Part shown: one piece after another, positions 24,034 through 36,014 of the stretch
Numbering within the stretch: the stretch's first letter is position 1
How the letters are laid out: every line of letters starts with the position of its first letter
DNA from: Heterobasidion occidentale
Lineage: Eukaryota; Basidiomycota; Agaricomycetes; Russulales; Bondarzewiaceae
DNA length: 64,000 nucleotides
Reading direction: 5' to 3'
NCBI GenBank assembly: GCA_039111635.1
Contig: JBCAQO010000005.1
Location: 1,488,001 to 1,552,000, forward strand
The notes under the pieces: model-generated
The model's input: the letters and a program-made list of their open reading frames with translations, nothing else
Told to the model about the DNA's origin: nothing
Database searches by the model: none
Position numbers and translations under genes: made by a program

Positions 24034-24669
24034 GTTTTGGGCGTGGAGTTCTCAGAGTTCATGTTCCAATATTTGGAGGCGATGGAGTAGTGTTGTGTTG
24101 AATCGCAAGATGAGTCTCTTTATATGCTGCAAGGCTGTGACAGGCAGATAGGTTTGCGTTACAGTGATAACAGTATTTGAACTCGCTCGAGTCAGGTAAA
24201 GACACGCCGTCGCGTAAACCTGCGCCTACAACTTTTTGCAAACAGGACGCGGTCCCGAAACCAAAATACGGTCACGTGCCTCGTGCAGTGTGTCTCGTGA
24301 CGACACATCCCGATCTGATTGGATGAGACCGTTTGAACGTTATTGCTCAGTATCAAAATGACTCTACTTGAGTCAAGGCTGTCTTAATCGTATGCTCTCG
24401 TATGTACGCTTTCGTATGCGTATCGTGTAGAAGGTGATCGGGACCAATCGGGACCGGTTCATGGAGCACACGTGAAGATTTGTAACGCGCGCCTGTATGT
24501 TTGCCCGAGCGTGGTCGCCGTGTTGTTTGTCCGAGACCGCCACCTCTACTACTGCCCGGCCCCCGACTCTTGCTTTCTCGCGTGTTAGCGACACTTTGAA
24601 GGGTCGATTCACTCTCTTCGTTGCTTCTTGAATGCCTGACAAGCTGGCGGGTGCTTCACTGTAATCCAG
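24034..24669. other. Divergent gap, phosphatase / polo-box gene
   Basis: 636 bases. It includes a cluster of CGTATG-type short repeats near 24390-24425 and the probable 3' end of an intron (CTGAC branch point, then CAG at 24667-24669) leading into the polo-box gene. I looked here for kinase exons and found none. Confidence 0.5.
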
Positions 24670-26765
24670 GTGCCGGCATTTGCCAAGTCCGACGTTGTGA
24701 AGTCTCTAAGGCTTTACCTCAAGATGAAGCCTAAAGAGAATATAGCCTTGAAGCAGAGGCGCCTCCCTCTGGTGGACATCACCAACTACGATCTTAGGAA
24801 ATATTTGCGCGATGAACTGTCGCTCCCTTCTGCCTCTCCCCCCAATAGACAAGCATCTGCTCCGAGCTCTAGAAAAAAGAAATCGTCTCGAGACAAGGAG
24901 AACTCTGGTTCTACCTCTAAGGATACCTCTACTCGACCTTCGTTCCTTCGTCATAGGACATCTGTAACAACTCCATCATTGACTTCCGATACCTCTATCG
25001 ATCATGGGCCTCTTCTTTCTCCACCTACAGTCACCCGCGGAACACTGGCTTCTCGAGCGCATCCTCAGGCTACCTTGTTGAAGCCTCTCCAGGGTGGTAG
25101 AACAAAGCTTTCGACGAATTCTACTAGTAGCAATGATCGCGTTGCTCCAGCTTTGATCACGCTTCAGTCAGATCCCATGCTTGGTTCAAACGTACCGATC
25201 GGGGCGTGCAGGCCTACACCTCTGACAACAGATCAAATGACCGTCAAGACCTATAAGACCGCTCAAGGCCAGGTCGTTGTCCTGCCTTCTAGATCCTTGC
25301 TGGTTGATTTCCGTGAAAGGGACCGCCGCAATGGGAACGCTGGCGATGAGGTTCTGATTATATCTGCCGATGGAGTCAGGGTAACATCTGTGAATCAAAG
25401 TTCCTTCTGCAATTGACTGACTGGTTTTGTGCTTCAAGGTACAAGTCTTCAATGCACCTCACCTGAGCACACCTTGCTGCCTTGCGGAACCCGACAACAT
25501 GTATACTCTGGAAACACTTCCAGTAAGGTATTGGAAATCATACGATCGAGCCAATCGAGTGGTTGAGCACGTCAAAAAGAAATAGCAAAAGTTAGTGACT
25601 TTACTACGACTTCATCTGTCCTCACGCTGAATACTGGATCAATAGCTGTCGCTGTATCAACCGTCGGCGACGTGTACACTCATGTCTAATGAGCCTTGCG
25701 CTGACATCGAAGTTCTCTTTGACTCTACAGCTCCATATCCTGATCCTCTCGATCGGCACAGCGCTGGACGTCCTGAAGGGAACAGGACAGCCGGCATGCG
25801 TATCAGACTTTCTCGTAAAGGACACACACTGGAAATGTCAACTTTCGTTTCTGCAGCATCTGGATCTACTGGCGAATGGAAGAAAAAAATCTTAGCTTGG
25901 ATAAGTAGTCCTTCTGGTCTCAGCCCCCAGGATCTTGCCTCGCTGACTGCTCAAGAGAAGGAAGGTCTGGTTACTCTGGCCGAGTTCGTACGAGTAGCTG
26001 AAGCCTTCGAGGCGCTGGGCCCTTCACTTCATGACTTTCCAGAGAATGAGCGGCCGTCGGGATTCATGGACTCGTCTGGCAATCCAGATAATCTTGCTGG
26101 TCGCTTGGCTTCGCTTGAGTCTATATTGGACAGACCTCTTCGACAGAAAAAGCCTTGTATTCTCCCCAGCAATCTCCATGATTCTACAAGCGATACATCA
26201 ACAGGCGCCACGGCAGCAACAGAATCACCTCAGGCGTTACCAAGGTCATTCTCCGACGTCAATGTCACCCCGCGCCCCAAACTCTCTCCCCCCCACCTTC
26301 GGTTCGCCAACCAGACGGCTCGTCGTGCGAGCAGTACCGTCGTGGACCCCCCTGTGTCTTCGAGCCACCTGAGGAGCCCACACGGCGACCCACAAAGTGC
26401 AATCTCGATCACGCCCGAATGGCAGTCTTCGTCTGTTTCCGGATTGACGATACAAACACGTTTCATCCCATCAGTCGGATGGTGTATCAGGTATGGAACC
26501 TCCGCTGGCGGGAGGTATCGAATCATGTTTCTCGATGGGGTGACACTCGAGGTCGATGTCGACGAGGAAATGATTAAGTTTACCAGCCAAGATGGAAAGG
26601 TCGTTAGGTATGTTGCTTTAATGATTCCTATCCGTTCAGATTACTGACGACAACTGTGGAATTAGTTATTCCGTTCGGGAGTGTCATTCACAGCGGCTAG
26701 TAGGTGAGCGTATGAAAGTGTTCGAAGATTTTGTATCCTTGTTCGATGAGCGTTCTTTTGAATGA
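24670..26765 (+). CDS. PLK4-like polo-box protein lacking a kinase domain (5' end uncertain)
   Basis: The first clear exon begins VPAFAKSDVVKSLRLYLKMK after an acceptor-like CAG; the first in-frame ATG is at 24724. RRLPLVDITNYDLRKYLRDE and a Ser/Lys-rich linker follow, then a conserved block: VVVLPSRSLLVDFRERDRR, GDEVLIISADGVRVQVFNAP, CCLAEPDNMYTLETLPVRYW, CTLMSNEPCADIEVLF. The C-terminus GWCIRYGTSAGGRYRIMFLD, GVTLEVDVDEEMIKFTSQDG resembles a polo box. The layout matches the cryptic polo-box and C-terminal polo-box of PLK4/SAK kinases, which control centriole or spindle-pole duplication. No protein-kinase motif lies upstream before the neighbouring gene. TAG at 25583-25585 interrupts the frame unless an A is missing from the preceding run or a weak GTCAAA donor at 25571 is used. 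Confidence 0.55.
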
Positions 26766-26938
26766 TTCCTGTTCATAAAATCAGTCCATAAAGTATTGTG
26801 AATAGATATGAAATTAGATGGCGAACATGCAAACTGTAAGAGAATTATTAGGACAGTTCGCCCATGATAACATCAGCGTGATTACAATCTATTCGAAGAG
26901 CTGGCATGCAAGAAAGGGTCCGGATATATGAAAGCCAT

Positions 26939-28599
26939 CTAACTTGATCGCGTATGCTTTAGCTGCAATCCATGCTGCCCAGTTGTCTTGTCAGCCTCCA
27001 CTTCGTCTACGGCGTATTTTATAATCTGGGCAGTCTGCCACTGCGGCCGATATCTATTGAAAAGGTGTCAAAAACCTGAAGCATAAAGAGGCTTTGGGGC
27101 ATACCCAATCAGGTCCCGCGCTCTGGAGTCATCGATAATAACATCACGCATATACTCAAGAGTGGTGGGCTGGAGATATATGAGTTGGCCCACCCATGAG
27201 GGTGTGAGGGCAGGACGCAAACCAAAAACTGCAAAGAAAGGAAGGAGAAAATAATATCGGAGAAAGAGGAATCCTTCCACAATGTGTGCCAGAATAAAAA
27301 TGACTAGGGGATGGACATCATCAAAAACCAGCGGCTTCGAAGAGTAGTACTTTTTGCGGGTCACCCAGGTGTCGATGAGTGGAGAGAGTCGTGAAAACAC
27401 TCACTTGCACAGCGTGTCGAATATCTTGCATCTTCCAGGCAGGGCCATTTCCAGTGATCAAAAATGCCTCACCACTGACTTCTTCAGGTCTGCGCCGTAG
27501 CGCATCTTCGAGTGCCAAATGTGCAGCCGCAACATCCCAGACACATACGTCTGTGTGACTCCAATTTTTATCGAAGATAGGGACACGAGGCATGGTGAGA
27601 GTGCTAGTTAGCATTCGATCATTGGGGCCTATGATAGTCCTGCCAATGCAAATGTATGGTTAGAAGCGTGGAGGGACAGACTATCCTTTCAAGAAACATA
27701 CTGTCCAGGGCGAAGTATCCCAGTAGCAAGGCCTTCACATTCGTTGGCCTCGTAAACAATCTGCTCGGCCAGTTTCTTAGACTTTGTGTAGCAGCTCTGC
27801 GAAAATTGTGCCTTGGCTAAGGGCGGGTCTTGGTCACTGACAATAACCCTGTCCCATGGTGGGGTGTCATAGTCCTTTCCCATCTGTAAGAATTTGGGAC
27901 AAGGAAGCACGACGTCTGAGGTCGAAGTGTATATCAATATAGTCCCGTCAGGCATGTCCTTGGCCACCGCTACCACGTTGTCCGTCCCGCAGACATTCAC
28001 GTTGTAGGATGGCATCCAAGCATAAGCAACGCGTTCCCAGAAGCGGATGATTGCTGCTGTATGAAATATAACTGTAGGTGGAGTATTCGTAGAAGAGAAC
28101 TGTGACAGGAGGCCAGTACGAACGGAAGCGAGAGAAGTGATATCTGTTCTCACGAACGAAATAGACGGATGTTTCGCAATGTCGGGTGGAGGAGGCTCGA
28201 GATCCAAAATACGGATATTTGTTTCACCTCTCATGATGAGGAGCCGTATGATATACCTGTGATGCGCTCAGCCGAATGAATGGGAGCATTCGCCATGCAA
28301 ACGTACGTTCCGACATATCCTGACCCTCCTATGACCGCGTATCCTGTATGTGTTGGCTCTCGTGAAATGGCCTTTAACATGTCTATGTCTTCGTACGACA
28401 CTTTGTCCAACTCATCATTAGTCAATGACTCTGGAGACGCCAGAGGATGAGGGCCTTGCAAACGATTTGATAACTGTAATAAGAGGCCGATGATCTGACC
28501 AGCAGGAGAGGCAGCAAACGCGACGATCCCATTCAAGACAAGTTGCTGAACAAAAGGAGGGGTACGCGCAAGACGTCGCTGGAGAATAGAGATATCCAT
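26939..28599 (-). CDS. 3beta-HSD-type NAD(P)-dependent sterol/steroid dehydrogenase
   Basis: An extended short-chain dehydrogenase. The start at 28599 gives MDISILQRRLARTPPFVQQL. The Rossmann motif is YAVIGGSGYVGTY, followed after an intron by IRILDLEPPPP, the strand-2 acidic end that suggests NAD. VIFHTAAIIRFWERVAYA and the active-site YTKSK (YxxxK) follow, with GILRPGQ just before the substrate-binding half. The C-terminal half contains hydrophobic segments (HPLVIFILAHIVEGFLFLRY) that look membrane-associated and ends GLQLKHTRSS. It lies in tandem behind ERG26 on the same strand and shares its fold. It may be a diverged relative; its substrate is unknown. Confidence 0.85.
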
Positions 28600-28921
28600 G
28601 GTTAGAAGTAACTTTCTTCAAGTACCAATCAGGCTTCTCGCCTAGACTGTTGACCGTTGCAAGCTGACTACAGAAGCGCCCAAGCATCATTTTGGTCTGC
28701 CATGAGAAAGCCCGACAGCAATGAAGTTGAACTGTATGGGTTTTCTCCCTGTAATATAGTCCGAGTTGCACAGCATATTCATCATGGAAATTCGCTTTCA
28801 AATCTCCATCTGTCCACTGCCAGGCTATTATTTACACCGATATAGGATATTATAGCAACAAAAATGGGGTATTGTCGTAAGTGCAGGCATGAAGGCGCGT
28901 TGCAGCATACGCCGCTTTTGA
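28600..28921. other. Intergenic: dehydrogenase promoter / ERG26 3' end
   Basis: About 320 bases between two minus-strand genes. It should contain the promoter of the downstream dehydrogenase. Nothing else was recognised. Confidence 0.4.
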
Positions 28922-30363
28922 TCATGATGACTTTGACTGCTCCGCCTTCAGCCACTGTCCGAATCATGTTAGCCTCAACGATAGTGAGTGTGCTCGTCAA
29001 ACGTACCTCCACTGTCCTCCTCATGCCCTCTTCCAGCCCAACCTGAGGCTCGTACCCCAGCACTCTCCGAGCCTTCTCAATGTTATGCCATCTGTTGGCA
29101 CATGTGAACGTGACCCTGAACCGCGTGAACGTTGGTTCCTTTCCAGTCACCCAACCCCACCATTCCGATAGTGTCGCCAGCACAAGCCCAACTGTTCTCG
29201 GGAGAACGAGATTTTTGCGCGAGGGATACACGTCAGGTGCAAGCATGCGCCACAGACCACGCGGGAAGTCCCAGAAGTATATTGGCTCGCCGTTGGTGAT
29301 GAAGAAGGCCTGTCCAGCAACCTGCAGTGAACTATATGTATCTCGTTCCAACGAGGAGTCGGAGAGAGGGTCGAAACGAGAGCGGACAACAGGTCTGTCA
29401 TCGTCTGGTTCCGACTCGAAGGCGGCGATGAGCGCATCTCCGTTTGCGGGTCGCTCAACATAGGGGCCGAGAGGACGGGCCTCCGACGTTGGGATGCGAT
29501 GTTTGCCAGTGGTACGATCGAGGGACGGGAGAGCACGACCAAGAAGTTCCTCCCGTTTCTCCTCATCCAATTTAGTTGGAGGGACAAGTTTTTCGGCTGC
29601 AAGGATGTGCGCGTAGGCGACGTTGCCGACATATGTCCAGTCGAAGAGGTTTTTGTTATCACCGATTTGGAAGTGTGCCTTGCCTTCGGCGAGTACAGCG
29701 GCAAATCCGGGAACAGCTTGACGATCTCCGGGACTATACAAGACAGTAGATATGAGTTTTATGTGAAGGGGCGTGGAGGTGAACAGAAATGCACCCAAAA
29801 ATTCCTGCCGGCCTGAGAGCAACAGTCAAAAGCCCATCTTTCCCATTGGCTGCTAACACGATTTCCTCCGCCTTCGCCTTGGACTCGTTATAGGCGTCCA
29901 GAGGCTTCTCCGGGGGAGGTAAGCGTTCGTCCACGTCAATCAAATCTTCGCCGTTGAATACGACACCTGCCGAGCTCGTGTATACAAGCTTAGGAATTTT
30001 GTTGGCAACGGCCGCCGCAATGATGGCTTTCGTGCCCTCCACGTTGACTTTCCAGTAAAGAGCAGGGTCTTCAACACCATGAGGCGGTGATGCGGTATGA
30101 ATAATGCACGTTGCGCCGCTCTAGGTAGAGATTGTCACGGATATTTCATGGAGAGAAGTAAATGGAACGCGTACCTTCTGTAGAGCCGCAGAAACCTGGA
30201 CCTCGTCACTGATGTCGCCAGAGTAGAATTGGACATCATCATGTCTTTGGACGATGTCAAATACGGCTACTGACTCCCCACGTTCGAGGAGAGCCTGGAC
30301 GATATGTCTACCAAGAAATCCGCTACCACCAATGACTAGAAAAACATCACGAGTTGAGGACAT
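28922..30363 (-). CDS. ERG26: Sterol-4alpha-carboxylate 3-dehydrogenase (decarboxylating)
   Basis: Erg26 oxidises the 3-hydroxyl and drives loss of the C4 carboxyl group during ergosterol synthesis at the endoplasmic reticulum. The start at 30363 gives MSSTRDVFLVIGGSGFLGRH with the GxxGxxG motif, then VAVFDIVQRHDDVQFYSGDI. ATCIIHTASPPHG, KLVYTSSAGVVFNGEDLI and the catalytic YNESK follow, with ALRPAGIFGPGDRQ at the junction and LFDWTYVGNVAYAHILAAEK, a hallmark of this subfamily. The C-terminal region includes INGEPIYFWDF-like sequence and RRVLGYEPQVGLEEGMRRTV. The last exon gives WLKAEQSKSS and the stop. It shares a divergent promoter with Borealin. The family is certain, and the orthology to ERG26 is strong from the full motif set. 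Confidence 0.9.
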
Positions 30364-30797
30364 GCTGAACGATGAGAGGAGGTGTTGTGGGTGCCAAATC
30401 ACCTGGGCCCAATCATACGATTTTCTGCCGGCCAATAAGTAGCTCTTACCAAATCGGGAAAACCGAATTGCCACTCATTTCTCTGGTTTGCTGCACTTGT
30501 TGGAGGCGGTTGGAGGCAGTGACATTTCTTGATCCCAGATACAACATATTCTCACTGTTCCGAAATCTTACTGATAAGATTAGGTATGTTAACGAGCTGC
30601 ATGCAACTTCATGAACACGCAGACGCAGTGCAGACGCTCGTTCGCGCCCACGTGATGCCGCGTTCTCAGAGCTGGTAGCTTGAGGTAGCTTGGTGCTCTC
30701 GCGCTGCTCTTCGTTGTTGCTCGCATTCCACAAGCCTCGTGTTCATTGCTCCTCATTTCTTCTGAGCCGGAATACGCATATATAGAGTATAATCACA
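30364..30797. promoter_or_regulatory. Divergent promoter, ERG26 / Borealin
   Basis: 434 bases between two outward-facing starts. A TATATAGAG-like stretch lies at 30778-30786, about 12 bases before the Borealin ATG, too close to act as its TATA box. No sterol-response element was recognised. Confidence 0.45.
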
Positions 30798-32194
30798 ATG
30801 CAAAAGACTTCAATCCGAAGATACACCGCGGAAGAAAAGCAACAGCTTCTGGCTAATCTTGATATCGAAGGTCTTCATACATGCTCTCCTCGAGTTGTTC
30901 TGCTCGGCTGACACTTCACCCTCAGTCGCACACCGCACACGACAATTTGAAGCATGGCTCACAGATACACTCGCGAACTTTCGTACTCGTCAGGAAGGCC
31001 AAATCCTGCGTATTCCCCATCTTGTACGAGGAATCACAATGGCAGAGTTGGCGGACAAATACGATGGTGATATCCAGGGATGCCTCAGAGATCTCCGGAA
31101 AGAGAAAATTGGTGTGGATACCGCCCCGATTGATAGGAGTGCTATGAAGAGGAAGTGGGTTACGTCTCAGGAAAACGACGCTGACGGACGCCCTATGAGT
31201 CCCAGCAAGGCCAGAGCTGCCAAGAATCGTGAGCATCTTCCTTTGTTGTCTGCATCGCATCTCTTGCTGACGGTGCCTCTTCTGGAAGCTCGTATAATGG
31301 CCTCCACCCCGCAGAAAAAGCCACCTTTTGCAACTGGTTCACGCCTACCGAAGACTCCCGGCACGGTACGTCCTTTCCGTTCAATTGAATGATATCAAAC
31401 AGAATCCGAATCATAACTGGCCACACAATAAGGCTCGGACTATGCGCCGTATACCTTCGGCCGCACCATCTCCTAGTCCACACAAGGGTTTGCGTCCACC
31501 AGCCCTCATTCCTCAATCGCGTCCGCCGTCACGCCCCGTTTCCCCCACGAAACCATCGACATCGACGACAACCCACAATCGTTCGGTGCGACCTCCATCT
31601 ACCGCCACTTTCAACCCCGCCATTCCCAAAACTTTACCCTATCCCCCTCGTTGGCCACGCAAAGACGAGAGCATGCTGAGCATTAACGGTTCACCCCTTG
31701 CCAACCCATTCGAGCTTGGTCTCACTTGGTTGGCAGACGATCCACCTCTGCGAGAGGTAGATGAGGGCAATAAGGGATTTCGCCCCGTGAGTAAAACTCA
31801 CAGCAGGAGCAATACCAATATCGTCATCCGACGAGATCCATCGCATACCTCCTTGATCGCATCGTCTACCAGCCATACCACCAATGGAACGCATTCACGC
31901 ACCAATTCTCAGTCAGATCTCGCCCCATCCTCATCGTATACAGCTAGCCATTCACGCCCCAACTCTCGCAATGACAAGTCGCTCTCCTATTTCCCGAGTT
32001 CCTCCTCCGGTGGGTTTTCTGCTCGCGTCGCCGTACCCACAAAGGATGGACATCTTCTGGAGTTCGATCCATTGCAAACCTCGCCCAGTGCTTTAGACAA
32101 ATTGGAGGGTATCACTGACAGTGCGAAGAAGCAGGCCAAAGACGATATGTCAAAGCTGATGAAAGCAGCTGTGGCGAAGTGGAATATCACTTGA
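30798..32194 (+). CDS. Borealin-like chromosomal passenger complex subunit
   Basis: Borealin/Nbl1 links INCENP and Survivin and targets Aurora kinase to centromeres. The ATG at 30798 gives MQKTSIRRYTAEEKQQLLAN; splicing over a GTCTTC intron gives LDIEVAHRTRQFEAWLTDTL, then ANFRTRQEGQILRIPHLVRG, ITMAELADKYDGDIQGCLRD. This helical N-terminal segment is the Borealin N-terminal domain that packs in the three-helix bundle. The rest is basic, Ser/Pro-rich and disordered, with many SP/TP sites (PTKPSTSTT, RPPSRPVSP) that could be mitotic kinase targets. The end is SARVAVPTKDGHLLEFDPLQ and a helix KQAKDDMSKLMKAAVAKWNI. The long tail distinguishes it from yeast Nbl1, which is very short. Confidence 0.85.
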
Positions 32195-32569
32195 CGATCC
32201 TGATCGATGTTACCTTTCTTTGCTCTTCATACGTGTTATCGAGGATAGCGAACTTTTTTGCGGTCTCTCTTATCTTTATCGTGCTCTGACATACGGGTTA
32301 CCTACCGCACGCTGGTTCGCTGTGTATCGTTATTAGGGATTGAGCGATGTATATCATGGCGCCTTTGACTGATGAGTCCAGCCTTAGCCCATGCTTCTGA
32401 AGTATCATCACATACCCCACGATGCCACCTCGTTATTGAGAATTTGTGCAACATCCTTTATGATCAATCTAGTTGTCCAAGACTTCAATGTATGCTGCGC
32501 GGCAGATGACACCGTCTCGATTACAGAGTTTCACAAGGGACCCAGCGAGTTGAAGCCTGTGAGAACAGG
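32195..32569. other. Convergent gap Borealin / POP1
   Basis: 375 bases between convergent stops, presumably two 3' UTRs. No gene was recognised. Confidence 0.45.
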
Positions 32570-35500
32570 TCAGAAGTGTGCTGGATTATCGGGAAAGGGC
32601 CTACGGGACCTTTTTGATTGCTCTATTATCTGACATAGCTTCGCCAATGAGATAGCACCAATGGCATAGCCCTGTCCGCGCGAAAGTGAATAGTTGCCAC
32701 TTGTCATATAGCCTACAATATCATCCTGCGACGGGATAATCTGGGTAAGCTTTTACGAGGATGCATGAGATCAGACCTTCAAATCATCATAGCTGCGAGA
32801 CGCACCTCGACCTCTCCGCCTGCGTCCTCTGGGTTGCATTGCAAACCATGTTCCTTCTTGCCACCAAAAGCGTTCCATCTCAGAGCTTCCTGATCGTCAA
32901 CAAGGTAGACGGCTGCGAGGTCATCAGGCGATCCTCGACTGATAAGCTTTGCTCGGATCTGAACTAACGCTCCCTTGAACAAGTCTTCCACATTGACGTT
33001 GGAACCAAGAACTTCCATGTCGCGCTTGAGCCGCAGCTGATTGATCTTGTTGTGTACAGCAGTACTAGGAAGCAGTAATTTGGATGCAGAGTCCACGATT
33101 AAAGGAGCATCCGGCCCTCTTAGGAGCCACAGTTTAGTGAGCTCCTCCTTTTTCCCATGATCTTCCCGCTGCGTTGGTATCAGGACCTCTTGATCGGCTC
33201 CGACCGCTCCCTCAGCGATTGATTTGATCCCTACGACTGTTTCCCAATCAGGCTTCCAAGGGCTACGCGTCCCCAGCTTTCCCCAATTTGCCCGTTGAGC
33301 GGGTGGCTTGAGGCACCAGCGGTACAGATCTTTCCTTGCTCGGGTGTTAGCATAAGATTCGTATGCTGTAGTGGAGGGGAAGTCGTGTGGAAAGTATGGT
33401 ACGCCGGATTCGAAAGACTGATGCTGGCGTTCGCGTTGACCACCCACCCGAGTGCCTGTGTAGATGAGAGAGCTGAGAAAAGCCATTGACCATCCCTTCG
33501 GCAAGATGAGAGTCCAACCGTGCAAAGAGGGGTCCCCAGCAAGGCGATTATTAGCGGTAGAGGAGCGGTCGAGGAAAGAGTGTGGCTGCATCGAACGCTG
33601 AATCAAGAGGACCGGTATTCGGTCATCGTCTTGAGTGGGCTTTAGATGTGATCCTGGAATGACATTCTGAAGACTGAGTTCAGCGAGAAAGATCACTATT
33701 CACTAGAAAAAAACGGACTTGGCCCTTACGAGCATCAATTGATTTTTTTCGATGGCGTGGAGTCTTCAACTTAGCGCGCAAGGTTTCGTTCCAAATGTCA
33801 CTTTGAGCTAGCGTCGACGACGGGAAAGATGTACAAGACGGAGGGATGCTTGGTAGCTGAGTCTTGCTGACTTGGACCTTGGCATTCTTCGGTGGGAAAC
33901 TGTTCATGGTGCAGGGACTTATTCATAAAAGTTCGGCCGCAACATAAGATGGCTGCACTTACCTTAGCCGAGGGTCAAGGGTCGTAAAGCCAATGACCAT
34001 GTTGCGAGGTACTGACCCGGCTGTTTGCAAGTTTGTAAGCGAATTCCAGAACTGAGGATACCATCTAATCAGGATGGCCACATGAAAGAGTATTCTGTCT
34101 TCACTTTTTTGAATTCGTCTCTCTGACCCTCTGGGATAGGACTCAGAGCACCCTTGATCACTTGACTGGATTTTGGTCCCATGATTTCGAAAATATTGAA
34201 TTCACCCCTCAAATCGGTCACCTCCACGGTGTAAGACTTGTCCTTATGTTGCGTCGAGACATTGAAAGCCTCGAGCGTTAGAGATATGGCCTTTTTCAAA
34301 GCTACAAGAGCTTCCTTGGCAAATAGTGGGTGACAACGAATCCAGACGACTCGATTCCGTTCGCCGTCTGTCACCTGAGGTGTGGAAGCGGTAGAGGGTA
34401 CTAGGTAGATTACATTAGTCAAATCATTCAATCATAAGCCATGAACTTGCACTCGCTTTTCTTTCTTCCCGCACGTTTCCGTTTCCGGTTATTTGTTTCC
34501 GAAACTGTAGTTTCTGGTTGAGAAGTGCTGGGCTTTGGAGTCGAGGGCAAGGGTTGCCAGAGTATAGTGACTGGACCAATGAGAGCAAACGGGTAGGAGT
34601 TTGGTTGATAAAATTCTGTATCGCATGCCATCGCGCCAGTCAAATACCTGTAGACGTAAGCATTTTACTCTTCATCTCAGGCCTTCATGATCACAGCTGG
34701 GATCCCTTACCTTTGGGCACCAGGCCCACAGAGCTGAGGATCGCAACAACGTTCTAGCAGCGCTTTCAAAACAACTTCCAGACCGTTCAGCTGGATCAAA
34801 CAATAGTATGATGCGTCGTGGAGGATGGAACCATGGACCGATGCGCGATGAGATGGACGAAATGACTTTTCCGTTGGTGCCACGGCCTATGAGAGTTGCA
34901 TGAACAACGGTATCATGAAATACGTGAGATTATACAAACCAAACGGTAGCCCCACATGTCTTCCATGATCATGCGCTTCGCATGCCATAAATGCGATTCT
35001 AGCCACGTCTTATCGGCTATGTAAAATGCGAGAAAGTCAAGTTTGACACAAAGCTATGCGTCTTTCAAAACGCACCTTGCCGTTTCTCGAACTTGCTAAG
35101 GGCGGGTTCACGCCTTGATTTACCTCGCTTCGGCAAGGCTCTTCCAAGTATCTTGCGACGCATGGGATCCATCTAGCAAAGATGAGATCTAGTAGCCAGG
35201 ATATCCAGATAGCTATTTACCTCTGCTCGTGCCTTCTGCCGTAGACGTATAGGGACTCGTGAGACATCATGGCTTGCGGCCCTTCGACGAAGATGTCGGG
35301 GAAGTTCCTGCCAAGCACGGGTTGTCGAGCTGGAGCTGTTGTGCATTGTCGTACAGATCAGTCCTTTAGCCAATGGATAAAGCTTGCAGCAGATGCTCAA
35401 ACCTAGCAGACTTCATAGCCTCTTGCATGGCGCGTATTTCGAACGCTCGAGCCTAGATTCAGGTTTTCAATTTTCAATTCATAGCAAGTCACAATAGATC

Positions 35501-35772
35501 ATACCTCGGTAAACCTCTCGACATTCACGGATGAAGGCAAGCCTTTCATACCTTCAACAAACAGGCTATTAGCATCCATAGTTACAAGGCATACATGTGC
35601 ACTCACTATCAAATCTAACGACCTTAGATGAGCCAGCAGAAGCGTTTCCAGCCGAGCTCGGGTTCTGCTGAACAGCTATGGTACGAGCAGCAGTGATCTT
35701 CTGCTTCTTCTTTTCACGACCAGTCAGGTCCTCGCCACTGGCTGACTGGTCGATATGTCGTTTGGGTGGCAT
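32570..35772 (-). CDS. POP1: RNase P / RNase MRP protein subunit Pop1
   Basis: Pop1 is the largest protein of nuclear RNase P and RNase MRP, which process tRNA and rRNA precursors. The start at 35772 gives MPPKRHIDQSASGEDLTGRE. Then come VNVERFTEARAFEIRAMQEA, RHLRRRAASHDVSRVPIRLR (the RRRAMSHN-like hallmark), ESHLWHAKRMIMEDMWGYRL, SVHGSILHDASYY and LIGPVTILWQPL. The later POPLD domain is seen as GWTLILPKGWSMAFLSSLIY, TGTRVGGQRE and VPYFPHDFPSTTAYESY. After a run to 32779 in one frame, splicing to a final exon gives DDIVGYMTSGNYSLSRGQGY, AIGAISLAKLCQ, which is the conserved Pop1 end; the stop is at 32570-32572. Many introns interrupt it. It is divergent from the next gene. Confidence 0.92.
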
Positions 35773-36014
35773 ACTGCACTGATAGAGCGGTAGGGACGAC
35801 GTGGCAGATTTGAGATTCTGACAGCTCGCTAGTATAGATAGTAAATCTGCACAGCAATAAAACTGGGAATACGTTGATCTTGTCCAAGGTCACCTAGTCA
35901 CCCAGTCACCCTCACCGACGTTCGCTGCACCACGTGCTGAGAACTTTCATCCATATGTGGGTGGCCGCCTCCGTTTGGCGACCGCTAGCTTCGAGGCCAG
36001 CCTGGTATACTACG
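35773..36014. promoter_or_regulatory. Divergent promoter, POP1 / mitochondrial protein
   Basis: 242 bases between outward-facing starts. A direct repeat of the type GTCACCtagTCACC lies near 35889-35908. No TATA box was seen. Confidence 0.45.

Noticed and set aside
24388..24425. CGTATG short repeats as an array
   Set aside because: Only a few imperfect copies over 35 bases with irregular spacing; no array structure.
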